A stretch of 64,000 nucleotides of DNA from an uncultured Sphingobacteriaceae bacterium (GCA_946887045.1 CAMPKC010000005.1:62001-126000), one strand, 5' to 3'. Positions 40,210-49,577 are shown, counted from the stretch's first letter. A program made the numbers and translations. The notes: generated by a model not told the origin, from the letters alone.

Positions 40210-41112
40210 TCACAGCTTAACTGCCACTCTTAGCTTAGCACTTCGAGCACGACTGTTTTTTTTTATCTCTTCCTCGGAAGCTGTTATAGCTTTCCGTGAC
40301 ACAGCCTCGAGAGGCTTTAATGGGTTGCCAAAAAAATCTTTCTCAACTTCGCCCCTAAATTTCCCTTTGGCGATAAAATTCTTCACAAGCCTATCTTCGA
40401 GGCTATGGTAAGACATTACAACAAGGCGCCCACCAACAGCTAAAACATCAGCAGCCTGCAATAAAAAATCCTGAAGCGCTTCAAGCTCCTGATTCACTTC
40501 TATTCTTAAAGCCTGAAAAACCTGTGCTAAATATTTATTTTCTTTTCCTTTCGGGATGAGCTTTTTGATAACTTCCTTTAAGCCAGAGATCGTTTCTATC
40601 GGCTGGTTAAGCCTCGCGGTCACGATTGTCTTCGCCAGCGATTTTGCATTTTGAATCTCTCCATATATTCCAAAAATCCGATGCAAATCCTCTTCTGAAT
40701 AAGAATTAACAACCTCCTTCGCGGTAAGCGAAGACGACTGATCCATTCGCATATCCAAATCAGCGTCAAAACGCGTAGAAAACCCCCGCTCCGGCCGATC
40801 AAACTGGTGCGATGAAACACCGAGATCGGCCAGAACGCCGTCTACAGGAATTGCAGCATGCAGACGACAATTGTTTTTCAAAAAACGGAAGTTTTGATCA
40901 ATAAAGGTTAACCGATCATCATTTGGAATATTCGCCTGAGCGTCCACATCCTGGTCAAATGCCAGAAGACGCCCTTTAGCGCTTAAATGTTTTAAAATTT
41001 CACGAGAATGTCCGCCACCACCGAAGGTAACATCAACATATACCCCATCCGGCTTAATAGCCAAACCCTCAATACATTCTGCAAGCATTACAGGATTATG
41101 ATACTCAGACAT
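40210..41112 (-). CDS. rsmH: 16S rRNA (cytosine-1402-N4) methyltransferase
   Basis: Methylates C1402 of 16S rRNA (formerly MraW). The 300 residues have the SAM motif DVTFGGGGHSREIL near the N-terminus, GVLADLGVSSHQFDRPERGFS in the middle and VVMSYHSLEDRLVKNF near the C-terminus. All are family landmarks. It overlaps the mraZ stop by 8 bases, as in most dcw clusters. Start ATG 41112. Confidence 0.95.
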   Translation of the reverse strand: MSEYHNPVMLAECIEGLAIKPDGVYVDVTFGGGGHSREILKHLSAKGRLLAFDQDVDAQANIPNDDRLTFIDQNFRFLKNNCRLHAAIPVDGVLADLGVSSHQFDRPERGFSTRFDADLDMRMDQSSSLTAKEVVNSYSEEDLHRIFGIYGEIQNAKSLAKTIVTARLNQPIETISGLKEVIKKLIPKGKENKYLAQVFQALRIEVNQELEALQDFLLQAADVLAVGGRLVVMSYHSLEDRLVKNFIAKGKFRGEVEKDFFGNPLKPLEAVSRKAITASEEEIKKNSRARSAKLRVAVKL

Positions 41113-41569
41113 CCGCCCTCCTTCCTAAACCTCCCATCACCTCTTCGGCAAGGTTCGAGAAATTATCAGGCTCATTATCCAACTGAGCATCATAAGCATC
41201 CTTTGCCCATACTTCAATTTTATTGAACTGAGAAGCAAGTACCGCATCTGTACCTATTCCGGCATACTCCATCAAAGATTTTGGCAGCAAAATTCTCCCC
41301 GCGGCATCTAAAGAAAGCTCTGTAGCTCCTCGCGTAAAGTACCGAATAAACTCCCTCGTCTTCTTTTCGTACTGATTCAATTTACTCAAGTCCTCCACAA
41401 TCGCATCCCACTCTTTTCTGGTATAAATTACCAAATGTTTCTCAAAACCTCGATTCATCACCAAACCTTCTCGCTCTGCCTCAGGCATTTGCTTGCGCAA
41501 ACCAGCAGGAAGCATAAGCCTTCCTTTAGCATCCAGTTTACATTCAAATTCGCCCAAGAAGTGAGACAT
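41105..41569 (-). CDS. mraZ: Transcriptional regulator MraZ
   Basis: A 154-residue protein of two AbrB-like halves (EFECKLDAKGRLMLPAG and ATELSLDAAGRILLPKSL). MraZ binds direct repeats upstream of its own gene and represses the dcw operon in E. coli. Matching repeats are found at 41607-41636, so autoregulation is likely. It leads the cluster and overlaps rsmH by 8 bases. Start ATG 41569. Confidence 0.94.
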   Translation of the reverse strand: MSHFLGEFECKLDAKGRLMLPAGLRKQMPEAEREGLVMNRGFEKHLVIYTRKEWDAIVEDLSKLNQYEKKTREFIRYFTRGATELSLDAAGRILLPKSLMEYAGIGTDAVLASQFNKIEVWAKDAYDAQLDNEPDNFSNLAEEVMGGLGRRADV

Positions 41570-41606
41570 TCAGTTTTACGGTTTTTATGTAGAGTAAAAG
41601 TAAATA

Positions 41607-41636
41607 CTTTTCCCACCTTTTACCACATCTTACCAC
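41607..41636 (-). promoter_or_regulatory. MraZ operator (three 10-bp repeats)
   Basis: On the minus strand three units GTGGTAAGAT, GTGGTAAAAG and GTGGGAAAAG follow each other directly with a 10-bp phase, 38-67 bases upstream of the mraZ ATG. E. coli MraZ sites are TGGGN units with 5-bp spacers, the same phase. A further GTGGG lies at 41662-41667, about three turns away. Confidence 0.65.
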
Positions 41637-41684
41637 AAAAAGTTTTCAACAGGTACTTTTTTCCCACCAGGGCCGTAAATTCCT

Positions 41685-41726
41685 CGTAAAAAAGAAGGCC
41701 CATCTCTAAAAAGAGACAGGCCTCAA
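41685..41726 (-). terminator. Terminator of pgk
   Basis: On the minus strand AGGCC-TG-TCTCT pairs with AGAGA-TG-GGCCT over a T-loop, with a 2-base internal mismatch, followed by TTCTTTTTT. It lies just past the pgk stop. Confidence 0.75.
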
Positions 41727-41746
41727 AACAGTATATTTAGCTTATA

Positions 41747-42940
41747 TTATTCGTTAATTGCTTTAACTCCAGGCAATTCCTTACCCTCCATATACTCCAA
41801 TAAAGCACCACCACCGGTTGATACGTAGCTTACTTGCTCTTCAAAACCAAACTTCGCAACCGCAGCAGCCGAATCGCCACCACCGATTAGTGAAAAGGCA
41901 CCTTTTTCAGTTGCTTCAACAACAGCTTCGGCAACAGCTTTCGTTCCGGCTTCAAATTTCTGCATCTCGAAAACCCCCATCGGACCGTTCCATAAAATGG
42001 TTTTTGACGAGGCAACTACTTCTTTGTATTGCTTTACAGCAGCTGGACCGATATCTAAACCCATCCAACCGTCTTTAATATTATCGTTGTTTGCTGCATC
42101 AGTGTTTGCTTCCGCAGAAAATGCATCAGCAATTACAGAATCAGTTGGAAGAACAAGATTCACTCCTTTACTTTTTGCTTTCGCGATTAATTCTAATGCT
42201 AAATCAAGTTTATCGGCTTCGACTAAAGAATTACCAATATTTCCGCCTTGAGCTTTCGCGAAAGTATAGGCCATGCCACCACCGATAAGCAAATTGTCAA
42301 CCTTATCTAACAGTTTCTCGATCAAAAGAATTTTATCAGAAACCTTAGCTCCACCCATGATAGCTGTAAAAGGTCTCTCAGGATTATTTAATACTTTTTC
42401 GGCATTCGCGAGTTCGCCTGCCATTAGATAACCGAAGTACTTAGCTGAAGGAAAAAACTTTGCGATCACTGCTGTTGATGCATGAGCACGGTGCGCCGTT
42501 CCGAAGGCATCATTTACATATACATCCCCGAGTTTGCTTAATTTCTCAGCGAAAGCTTCATCGCCTTTTTCCTCTTCTTTATAAAAACGAAGGTTTTCCA
42601 ATAACAGAACATCACCATTCTTTAATGCCGCAGCTTTTTCTACCGCCTGCTGACCAATACAATCATCCGCAAAGGCAACTTCTCTATTTAACACTTTCGA
42701 TAAATGACCAACCAGGTGCTTTAAAGAGTATTTATCTGTAGGACCATCCTTTGGACGCCCTAAATGCGACATTAAAATCACCGCCCCGCCATCATTTAAT
42801 ATCTTTTTAATAGTAGGCAAAGCACCTTGTATACGGTTATCGTCGGTTATATTGAAACTCTCATCAAGAGGCACATTAAAATCTACACGTATTAGCGCTT
42901 TCTTTCCGGAGAAGTTTAAGTTATCGATTGTTTTCATCAT
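41747..42940 (-). CDS. pgk: Phosphoglycerate kinase
   Basis: Interconverts 1,3-bisphosphoglycerate and 3-phosphoglycerate, making ATP. The 397 residues have RVDFNVPLD near the N-terminus, [12 protein letters not shown] for substrate binding, GGAKVSDKI and the C-terminal ATP-site [13 protein letters not shown] with [10 protein letters not shown]. Start ATG 42940 (two ATGs in tandem). It follows the second GAPDH on the same strand after 200 bases. A palindrome similar to that in the pfkA promoter lies upstream at 43028-43042. Confidence 0.95.
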   Translation of the reverse strand: MMKTIDNLNFSGKKALIRVDFNVPLDESFNITDDNRIQGALPTIKKILNDGGAVILMSHLGRPKDGPTDKYSLKHLVGHLSKVLNREVAFADDCIGQQAVEKAAALKNGDVLLLENLRFYKEEEKGDEAFAEKLSKLGDVYVNDAFGTAHRAHASTAVIAKFFPSAKYFGYLMAGELANAEKVLNNPERPFTAIMGGAKVSDKILLIEKLLDKVDNLLIGGGMAYTFAKAQGGNIGNSLVEADKLDLALELIAKAKSKGVNLVLPTDSVIADAFSAEANTDAANNDNIKDGWMGLDIGPAAVKQYKEVVASSKTILWNGPMGVFEMQKFEAGTKAVAEAVVEATEKGAFSLIGGGDSAAAVAKFGFEEQVSYVSTGGGALLEYMEGKELPGVKAINE

Positions 42941-43027
42941 TTAAATAATTTAATAATTGTATGAACAGAATGGTTTAACACGATGTTCGTGGCCGGTAAA
43001 ACTACAGAGATTTGATTTAATATAAAA

Positions 43028-43042
43028 GTGTAATAATCACAC
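43028..43042 (-). promoter_or_regulatory. Palindrome upstream of pgk, like the pfkA operator
   Basis: On the minus strand it reads CTTA-GTGTGATTATTACAC, with TATATTAA downstream. The pfkA site reads CTTA-GTGTAAAAAATACAC with TATATTCG downstream. Arm sequence, 15-bp length, left flank and position relative to the A/T-rich -7-like box agree. Confidence 0.45.
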
Positions 43043-43140
43043 TAAGATATGACGGAAATCAAAATTACATGCAGATAAAATGAGAAGGGGCAGATATCAT
43101 GAGTGAAGAGAAAAGAAACGACTAATAAGCTAGCGCGATT

Positions 43141-44148
43141 TTAAACATCTTCACGCTTCATCCGCTCGATTTTTTCCACTAAATCTGCTAGTCGGCTTGA
43201 GTACCCGTATTCATTATCGTACCAGCCTACCACTTTAGTAATTCCGCCTACTACCGAAGTAAGAAGGGAATCGAACACACACGAATGCGGATTATCGATG
43301 ATATCAATAGAAACAATGGGATCTTCTGTGTACTGAACAATATTTTTAAAGAAAGTCTCGGAAGCAAATTTAAAAGCAGCATTAATTTCTTCGACGGTTG
43401 GCTGACTTTTTAAAGTGCAGGTAAAATCCGTTAGAGAGCCATTCAAAACTGGAACCCGGATTCCCGCACCTCCCAGTTTCCCTTCTAAGGCAGGAAAAAT
43501 ACTTGTTATCGCTTTAGCGGCTCCTGTAGAAGTGGGTATTATTGAAGCGGAGGCAGCCCTAGCCCGACGTAAATCTTTATGCGGCCCATCGTGCAGATTT
43601 TGGTCGCCTGTCATAGAATGAACAGTAGTAATATATCCATTAACGATCCCCCAATTATCTTCCAGCACCTTGATCATGGGCGCAATATTATTGGTGGTAC
43701 AGGAAGCATTCGACAATATATCTTCAAAAAAATCAATCTCATTATCGTTTACACCCAGAACAACCGTAGGAATATCTTTATCAGCCGATGGCGCCGAAAT
43801 AAGCACTTGTTTAGCCCCTGCCTTCAGATGCAGCGCCGCCTTTTCTCTGCTTGTATATTTACCGGTAGACTCAATTACCAAATCAACAGCAAGTGCACGC
43901 CATGGTAATTGAGAAGGGTCTGACTCCGAGAAGACGGGAATTGGGTTACCCTCTATAATCAGCTGTTGGTCGCCTGCTTTCACTGAAAAACCGGCCTGAC
44001 CATGAATCGAATCATACTTTACCAGATGCGCCAGCGTCGCGGCATCCGATAAATCGTTAATAGCCACAATCTCAATACCCGCACGTTCCAAAAGTATACG
44101 GAGAACTGTTCGCCCTATCCTGCCAAAGCCATTTATCGCTATTCTCAT
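43141..44148 (-). CDS. Second glyceraldehyde-3-phosphate dehydrogenase (GapB-like)
   Basis: A 335-residue type I GAPDH with [10 protein letters not shown]32 in AINDL, catalytic C150 in SNASCTTNN and WYDNEYGYS. The segment PHKDLRRARAASASIIPTS is of the type found in Firmicutes, cyanobacterial and chloroplast enzymes, distinct from the DWRGGRG type of gapA at 7557. A gluconeogenic or NADPH-linked role like GapB is possible, but D32 favours NAD. Erythrose-4-phosphate dehydrogenase is another option. It is upstream of pgk on the same strand. Start ATG 44148. Confidence 0.85.
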   Translation of the reverse strand: MRIAINGFGRIGRTVLRILLERAGIEIVAINDLSDAATLAHLVKYDSIHGQAGFSVKAGDQQLIIEGNPIPVFSESDPSQLPWRALAVDLVIESTGKYTSREKAALHLKAGAKQVLISAPSADKDIPTVVLGVNDNEIDFFEDILSNASCTTNNIAPMIKVLEDNWGIVNGYITTVHSMTGDQNLHDGPHKDLRRARAASASIIPTSTGAAKAITSIFPALEGKLGGAGIRVPVLNGSLTDFTCTLKSQPTVEEINAAFKFASETFFKNIVQYTEDPIVSIDIIDNPHSCVFDSLLTSVVGGITKVVGWYDNEYGYSSRLADLVEKIERMKREDV

Positions 44149-44309
44149 GTGTGTTTAAAAAAAGACAAAGTTAATTGAAATATCGCTAATTGCAGGCGCA
44201 AGTTGCGAACCTGCCTAAAATTCTATGATTCGAAACAAAATAAATTTATAAGAAGATGATCAGTAAATTAAACTATTCGCCAGGCTTTACAGTTATAACA
44301 TAAAAGACC

Positions 44310-44522
44310 ATGATCAATAATCAAAGCGATAAACACGAGAATTTTGAACCCAAAGATTCAAAACGCAAAAACATTAAGCACCCGCAAGACGATGAAGAGG
44401 CTGTTGTAAAACCGGAGGATCGCAAATACAAGAAAGAAGAAAGCGACTTTGGAGATGTAGCTAAATATAAAGAGGAAAGGGAACAGCCTGTTTTGCCCAT
44501 TAAGGATGCACCCAAGGAATAA
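44310..44522 (+). CDS. Small charged protein, unknown
   Basis: A 70-residue, highly charged (Lys/Glu/Asp/Asn-rich) protein with no hydrophobic core, so probably disordered. The composition is clearly protein-like on the plus strand, starting at ATG 44310. I recognise no domain. It lies divergently from the second GAPDH gene and converges with obgE. Confidence 0.5.
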   Translation: MINNQSDKHENFEPKDSKRKNIKHPQDDEEAVVKPEDRKYKKEESDFGDVAKYKEEREQPVLPIKDAPKE

Positions 44523-44607
44523 AGGATGCGTTAGCGGAATTAATATACGTTGACCCTGCCTCTTTATGGATTAAAACAGAGGCAGTTGAGAATTTATCAA
44601 AAGGCAC

Positions 44608-45603
44608 CTAGGCGTTGATCGCTTTCCAAAGCATATCCTTAAGCTCCATGATGTTTTTCTGAGCAACTGAGGAGATAAATACGTAAGGAACATCAGGCAA
44701 ATCCTTTTTTATCTCTTCCGTTAACTCATCATCCAGCATGTCAGACTTGCTGATTGCTAATACTCTGGGCTTGTGCATTAACTCCGGATTATACTCTTCA
44801 AGTTCGTTCAATAAAATTCCATACTCCTCTTTTATTGTTCTGCTTGTGTCGGCGGGGATTAAAAACAACAGTACCGAATTTCTTTCAATATGCCTTAAAA
44901 AGCGTAAGCCTAATCCTTTGCCTTTAGATGCTCCTTCTATGATTCCCGGAATATCTGCCATTACAAAAGAGCGGTTATCACGATAAGCAACGATACCCAA
45001 ATTGGGCATTAAGGTTGTAAATGGATAATCAGCAATCTCTGGTTTTGCTGCAGAGACAACTGATAGTAAGGTAGATTTACCCGCATTCGGGAATCCTACT
45101 AGTCCGACATCGGCCAAAACCTTAAGCTCCAAAACCATCCACTCTTCTCTTCCCTCTTCTCCGGGCTGTGCAAAGCGGGGTGTTTGGAGTGTAGGAGTTT
45201 TAAAATGCCAGTTTCCTTGTCCGCCACGACCACCCGGCGTTAATATTTTTGTTTCTCCATCTTTAGTGATCTCAAAAAGAGTAATGCCCGTTTCAGCATC
45301 TTTTACAATCGTCCCCAGGGGCACCTCTAAAATTTCATCCTTCCCGTTCTTTCCCGATTTTAAGCCACTGCCTCCATTACCCCCATCGGCGGCTATAACA
45401 TGTTTGCGGTATTTAAGGTGAAGGAGTGTCCAGATATGTGTACTTCCTTTTAAAATAATATGCCCTCCCCTGCCACCATCTCCGCCGTCAGGACCACCGG
45501 TAGCCGTAAATTTATCGCGGTGTAAGTGAGCAGAGCCAGAACCGCCCTTACCTGAGCGGCAACAGATCTTTACGTAATCGACGAAGTTGGAACCTTGGGA
45601 CAT
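44608..45603 (-). CDS. obgE: GTPase Obg/CgtA
   Basis: An essential GTPase tied to 50S ribosome assembly and the stringent response. The 331 residues have a glycine-rich Obg domain (1-155, with [12 protein letters not shown] and GGDGGRGGH), then the G domain: G1 [10 protein letters not shown]3 DIPGIIEGA, and SKSD for G4. It lacks the C-terminal OCT domain of some members. Start ATG 45603. It lies downstream of adk, after its terminator. Confidence 0.95.
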   Translation of the reverse strand: MSQGSNFVDYVKICCRSGKGGSGSAHLHRDKFTATGGPDGGDGGRGGHIILKGSTHIWTLLHLKYRKHVIAADGGNGGSGLKSGKNGKDEILEVPLGTIVKDAETGITLFEITKDGETKILTPGGRGGQGNWHFKTPTLQTPRFAQPGEEGREEWMVLELKVLADVGLVGFPNAGKSTLLSVVSAAKPEIADYPFTTLMPNLGIVAYRDNRSFVMADIPGIIEGASKGKGLGLRFLRHIERNSVLLFLIPADTSRTIKEEYGILLNELEEYNPELMHKPRVLAISKSDMLDDELTEEIKKDLPDVPYVFISSVAQKNIMELKDMLWKAINA

Positions 45604-45675
45604 TTTGCGTTGTATGTTAGGAGTGTATTGAGTGTTGTATGTTGTGGGTTATACGTTATATGTTTTGGAATTATA

Positions 45676-45709
45676 CAAAAATAGCGGAAGCTTTTTAAAA
45701 CTTCCGCTA
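45676..45709 (-). terminator. Terminator of adk
   Basis: On the minus strand AGCGGAAG pairs with CTTCCGCT over a 10-base A/T loop and is followed by ATTTTTG. It sits between adk and obgE. The T-run also spells TATTTTTG, a -7-like sequence for obgE. Confidence 0.7.
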
Positions 45710-45729
45710 CTGCTATACTTTATTTCGGA

Positions 45730-46302
45730 TTAGAATTTGTCTGTTACCGCGCAAATACCGTCGAATATTTCGTCGATGCTTCCTATACCGTTAATGCTTA
45801 CATATTTACCCTGAGATTTGTAATAATTTGCCACAGGCGCTGTTTTGGAATTGTACTCTTCGATACGTTTTCTGATAATTTCAGGATTCGCATCATCGGC
45901 ACGACCGGAATCTTTACCTCTGTTCAGCAATCTTGCTTCTAATTCCTGATCGTTCACCTCCAGAGCTACCATACCAGAAATGGTCGTATTTTTAGAATCT
46001 AACAAAGCATCAAGCGCTTCGGCCTGAGCTACTGTTCTGGGAAATCCGTCGAAAATAAAGCCTTTTGCATCTTTATTCGCATCCAACTTATTACTTATCA
46101 TCCCGATCACAACTTCATCAGGAACAAGGATCCCCTTATCCATCAATTTCTTAGCTTCAAGTCCAAGCTGAGTTCCATTAGTGATTTCATTTCTCAGAAT
46201 ATCGCCAGTTGAAAGATGTACCAAGTGATACTTTTCAATAAGTTTTTGAGATTGAGTTCCTTTACCGGCACCCGGAGGGCCAAACAAAACAAGGTTTAAC
46301 AT
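45730..46302 (-). CDS. adk: Adenylate kinase
   Basis: Interconverts 2 ADP and ATP plus AMP. The 190 residues have the P-loop GPPGAGKGTQ (8-17), GFPRTVAQAEALD for AMP binding and a short LID without zinc cysteines (RLLNRGKDSGRADD). The length is of the short-LID class found in Bacteroidota and eukaryotic cytosolic forms. It lies downstream of tRNA-Arg behind a terminator. Start ATG 46302. Confidence 0.95.
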   Translation of the reverse strand: MLNLVLFGPPGAGKGTQSQKLIEKYHLVHLSTGDILRNEITNGTQLGLEAKKLMDKGILVPDEVVIGMISNKLDANKDAKGFIFDGFPRTVAQAEALDALLDSKNTTISGMVALEVNDQELEARLLNRGKDSGRADDANPEIIRKRIEEYNSKTAPVANYYKSQGKYVSINGIGSIDEIFDGICAVTDKF

Positions 46303-46320
46303 CTGATTTGCGTTAAAATT

Positions 46321-46355
46321 TAAAAAGCCTTTCCGTATAGGTCGAAAAGGCTTTG
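46321..46355 (-). terminator. Terminator after tRNA-Arg
   Basis: AAAGCCTTTTC and its complement GGAAAGGCTTT form a stem, followed on the minus strand by TTTAAATTTT. It lies between tRNA-Arg and adk. Confidence 0.65.
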
Positions 46356-46366
46356 GAATGATTTTG

Positions 46367-46440
46367 TGGACCTGAAGGGAGTCGAACCCCTAACCTCCTG
46401 ATCCGTAGTCAGGTGCTCTATCCAATTAAGCTACAGGTCC
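46367..46440 (-). tRNA. tRNA-Arg (anticodon ACG)
   Basis: On the minus strand a complete 74-base cloverleaf: acceptor GGACCTG with CAGGTCC, D-arm GCTTAATTGGATAGAGC, anticodon stem CCTGA/TCAGG with loop CTACGGA (anticodon ACG), and T-arm GGGGTTCGACTCCC. The CCA end is not encoded. It reads CGN arginine codons after A34 deamination. Confidence 0.95.
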
Positions 46441-46571
46441 AATATTAAAGAACTTCCATCGTGCGATCTGCATTGCGCAGGTCCGTTTTGAATGGTCTGC
46501 AAAGATAGAAGTTCTTTTTAAAACTCTGACAAAATTTTAAATATTCTATCAAAGATCTAATTATTAATTCT

Positions 46572-47555
46572 TTAAGACTGTTTTCCTTTGCCTGGACCGG
46601 GTTTTGCAATAGAATCTCGCATGTCGGTATCCGATTTCAGGTTCTGCATTTTGTAATAATCCATGATTCCCAGATTACCGGAACGAAATGCGTCTGCCAT
46701 TGCTAAAGGCAGCTGAGCCTCGGCCTCAATTACTTTTGCTCTCGCCTCCTGCGCTTTTGCACGCATCTCCTGCTCATTTGCAACCGCCATCGCCCTTCTC
46801 TCTTCAGCTCGTGCATTGGCTACTTTCAAATCAGCTTCGGCCTGATCTGTTTGAAGCTTGGCACCGATATTTTCGCCAATATCTATGTCCGCTATGTCGA
46901 TCGATAAAATTTCAAATGCGGTTCCGCTATCAAGGCCTTTATCTAGTACCGTTTTAGAAATCCTGTCGGGATTTTCAAGTACTTCTTTATGATTCATTGC
47001 TGAACCTATTGTTGTAACAATACCTTCGCCTACACGAGCCAGAATAGTCTCCTCTCCTGCTCCGCCAACCAATTGGTTTATATTGGCACGAACAGTTACT
47101 CTTGCTTTCGCAATTAACTGGATGCCATCTTTAGCGACTGCTGCAACTGGCGGCGTATTTATAACACGTGGATTAACAGACAGTTGTACCGCATCAAACA
47201 CGTCTCTACCAGCCAAATCTATCGCAGTAGCTAGTTTAAAATCAAGAGGAATATTCGCTTTATCGGCGGATATTAGTGCCTTAATTACACTATTAACATT
47301 TCCACCTGCCAGATAATGGGTTTCTATATCATTTGATGTAAGGTTGAGTCCGGCTTTAGTTGAAGTAATCATTGCGCTTACTACGAGAGATGGCGACACC
47401 TTTCTTAACCGCATTAAAAAAAGATTGAGTAAACTTACCCGTACCCCCGAAAGCTGCGCCGTGAACCAGAGATTAATGGGCAAAATGTAAAAGAAAATGA
47501 ATAATGCTATAATTGATCCGACGACCATTAACAGCAGGGAAAAATTAGGATCCAT
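46572..47555 (-). CDS. floA: Flotillin-like protein FloA
   Basis: An SPFH/flotillin-like scaffold of membrane microdomains. The 327 residues start with a membrane hairpin (about 8-35), then an SPFH domain, then an Ala/Glu-rich coiled coil (about 235-285, with [19 protein letters not shown]). The C-terminus is a short Gly/Pro/Lys tail. [31 protein letters not shown] and [22 protein letters not shown] are typical of the YqfA/FloA group (details at residues 1-31 and 232-253). Confidence 0.9.
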   Translation of the reverse strand: MDPNFSLLLMVVGSIIALFIFFYILPINLWFTAQLSGVRVSLLNLFLMRLRKVSPSLVVSAMITSTKAGLNLTSNDIETHYLAGGNVNSVIKALISADKANIPLDFKLATAIDLAGRDVFDAVQLSVNPRVINTPPVAAVAKDGIQLIAKARVTVRANINQLVGGAGEETILARVGEGIVTTIGSAMNHKEVLENPDRISKTVLDKGLDSGTAFEILSIDIADIDIGENIGAKLQTDQAEADLKVANARAEERRAMAVANEQEMRAKAQEARAKVIEAEAQLPLAMADAFRSGNLGIMDYYKMQNLKSDTDMRDSIAKPGPGKGKQS

Positions 47556-47583
47556 ATGATAATGATTTTAAAGGTTAATGTCA

Positions 47584-47591
47584 CGAATATA
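47584..47591 (-). promoter_or_regulatory. -7 element for floA
   Basis: The minus strand reads TATATTCG, the same element as in front of pfkA, about 28 bases before the floA ATG. No clear -33 TTTG. Confidence 0.4.
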
Positions 47592-47789
47592 GGTTTTAAT
47601 TTATAATTAACCTTGATTTGAAATTTTGATATTGATATCGACGAGATTGCCGGAACGACGCTATCGGCGCTCAAATAAATTGCTTCGCCACTTGAAAAAA
47701 AATACATTAGGATAAGACCTCACGGGATGACAGCCATCTCTAGGCGACCGACACAAGATCACATTATCTGTAAAGGAATGATGACCATA

Positions 47790-48701
47790 TCAGGAATTCA
47801 AACCCTTCAATTGCATGTCCACAATTTCAAGTCCTTCGCTAAATGAATGAGGCTTATACCCCAGAACGCGTATTGCCTTTTCCAATATGAAGCCCGTCTT
47901 TAAGGGCCGTCTTGCTTCCTGATTCAGGCTTTTGGAAGATATAGGAATAATTAATGTTTTATCCAAGCTCCAGAAATCAGCTACTTTCCGAACTAACTCA
48001 AGTACAGTCATCATATCCTTGCCGGAAATGTGGAATATTCCGGTTGCTTTTTTTTCAGCCGCCAGTAAGCAGGCTTCTGCAAGATCCAGCGCAAGGGTTG
48101 GCATTCTCCATTGGTCGTTTACAACCTTAATTATCTCGCGTTTTTCCAATGCAGTTTTCGCCCATAGCACAATGTTTGAACGACTCATATTTACCGTTAC
48201 ACCGTACACCAAAATAGTTCTTAAAATAGTCCAATGGCATTCGGAAGACTGGATAACTTTTTCTGCTTCCGCTTTTGTTTCACCATAATAACTTAGTGGA
48301 TTAGGCAGATCGTCTTCTGAATAGGGGCCTGCTTGCCCATCGAACACAAAATCAGTAGACAAATGAATTAAGTGAATATTTCTTTCCTCGCAAATCCCGA
48401 CAAGATATTTAACAGCCCCAACATTTAAAAAATGGCACAATTTCCTTTCCTTATGACAGCTATCAACGTTGGTGATTGCGGCTGTATTGATAATAACATC
48501 GGGGTTGAAAGTCGAGACCACATCCCACAGTTGAGTCCTATCGAAGATGTCCAGCGTTGCGTAATGATATTTACCCGAACCGGTGTATCGATCCTCTCCC
48601 TTTGAACTGGCAATAAGTTCGGCCCTGTTAGTGGATGTTATGAGATGGGTTAATGTTTGCCCGAGCAAGCCATTACTTCCGGTAACGAGAATTTTCAGCA
48701 T
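47790..48701 (-). CDS. RmlD-like sugar-nucleotide reductase (SDR family)
   Basis: A 303-residue extended SDR of the RmlD type: NAD(P)-loop VTGSNGLLGQTL, NTAAITNVDSCHKE, STDFVFDGQAGPYSEDD and the catalytic YYGETK (Y-x3-K). RmlD reduces dTDP-4-keto-rhamnose in dTDP-rhamnose synthesis. No other rml gene lies near, so the sugar is uncertain, and it could act on another nucleotide sugar. It has several cysteines that RmlD proteins often lack. Start ATG 48701. Confidence 0.78.
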   Translation of the reverse strand: MLKILVTGSNGLLGQTLTHLITSTNRAELIASSKGEDRYTGSGKYHYATLDIFDRTQLWDVVSTFNPDVIINTAAITNVDSCHKERKLCHFLNVGAVKYLVGICEERNIHLIHLSTDFVFDGQAGPYSEDDLPNPLSYYGETKAEAEKVIQSSECHWTILRTILVYGVTVNMSRSNIVLWAKTALEKREIIKVVNDQWRMPTLALDLAEACLLAAEKKATGIFHISGKDMMTVLELVRKVADFWSLDKTLIIPISSKSLNQEARRPLKTGFILEKAIRVLGYKPHSFSEGLEIVDMQLKGLNS

Positions 48702-48731
48702 AAGGCAAAATATGAAATGCTGTAAAATAAA

Positions 48732-48760
48732 AAAGAGGCGAATTAAAAATTCGCCTCTTC
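48732..48760 (-). terminator. Terminator after the small membrane protein pair
   Basis: On the minus strand GAAGAGGCGAATT pairs with TTCGCCTCTTTT over a short A/T loop, with T's following. It lies between the 88-residue protein and the RmlD-like gene. Confidence 0.85.
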
Positions 48761-48776
48761 ACAAATATAAACGCAA

Positions 48777-49043
48777 TTAAACATCCCTTCTTGTACTTCC
48801 GCTGCGGGTTATCGCAATTATTATGATAATAAACACTGCCACTCCAACAACCCAAACCCAAGGCTGAGCATACCATCCAGCTCCACCATCACCAGTGTCG
48901 GCAGTAATATCTACATCAACTTTCTCGGGCACAGTAGTTTGAGCCAAAGCTGGCAAGCCCGCCAAAATACTTAAGGTAGCTAAAAAAGCAGAAAACCAGA
49001 TTTCAGTCTTTGCCATTTTCTTAAAAAAATTTAGATTTTTCAT
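48777..49043 (-). CDS. Small exported membrane protein with WYAQPWVW motif
   Basis: An 88-residue protein with a signal peptide (about 10-35, cleavage after ALA at 35), a short Asp/Val-rich spacer (VDVDITADTGDGGAG), then WYAQPWVW (57-64), a membrane helix (about 65-79) and a basic tail SGSTRRD. The mature protein is therefore a bitopic, short anchor with a periplasmic face. A clear paralogue follows upstream at 49150-49476. I know of no named domain or function. The ATG of residue 10 could also serve as start. Confidence 0.7.
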   Translation of the reverse strand: MKNLNFFKKMAKTEIWFSAFLATLSILAGLPALAQTTVPEKVDVDITADTGDGGAGWYAQPWVWVVGVAVFIIIIIAITRSGSTRRDV

Positions 49044-49149
49044 AGTAAGCTTATTAAATGTGTAATTAACATCGGATCATATGCATCCCGACGGTTCAGT
49101 TAAAATTTATTAATTGTATAACACATATTTTAACAAACAGTTTTATTGC

Positions 49150-49476
49150 TCACAAACCCTGCTCGGAATCCAGGTCGCGTTTACCATAGCTTTTAAAAAG
49201 CAGGCCGATAATCAGAATAAGAATCGAAGCTACAATTGCCCAGATCCAGGGCTGAGCATACCAGGCCGCAGTATTGGGCACTCCATTGGGATCCATTTCA
49301 ATGCTTCGTAAATACGCCGAAGACTGCTCTGCTTTCGATGAACGGTCGCGGGAATCGTCCGATGTATTACCCGGTTGCGCCATTCCCGCTAACGAAAAAA
49401 ATACTAATAATAAAATACTGCTTAGTGTAATAAGTCTGAATTTTGCCTGAGAGATTTTGGCTAATATAGTTTCCAT
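49150..49476 (-). CDS. Small exported membrane protein with WYAQPWIW motif (paralogue)
   Basis: A 108-residue paralogue of the 88-residue protein: a signal peptide (about 12-33, cleavage after GMA at 33), a hydrophilic Ser/Asp/Glu spacer longer than its sibling's (about 34-71), WYAQPWIW (72-79), a membrane helix (80-95) and a basic tail (KSYGKRD). It diverges from atpD across a 200-base spacer with a consensus promoter on the atpD side. Both share the Trp/Tyr-rich motif directly before the helix, which suggests an interfacial anchor or a binding site. Function unknown. Confidence 0.7.
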   Translation of the reverse strand: METILAKISQAKFRLITLSSILLLVFFSLAGMAQPGNTSDDSRDRSSKAEQSSAYLRSIEMDPNGVPNTAAWYAQPWIWAIVASILILIIGLLFKSYGKRDLDSEQGL

Positions 49477-49577
49477 GATATTTTCTTTTCCCTATACTAT
49501 TTTAACAACCCTAAAGGCACACAGTTTGCATAAAAAGCGATATCTAAAAATTTATTAAAAATCTTTTGCTTAAGTCA

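Noticed and set aside
45676..45683. Strong obgE promoter at TATTTTTG
   Set aside because: The sequence is the T-run of the adk terminator, and no -33 element fits at the right distance.
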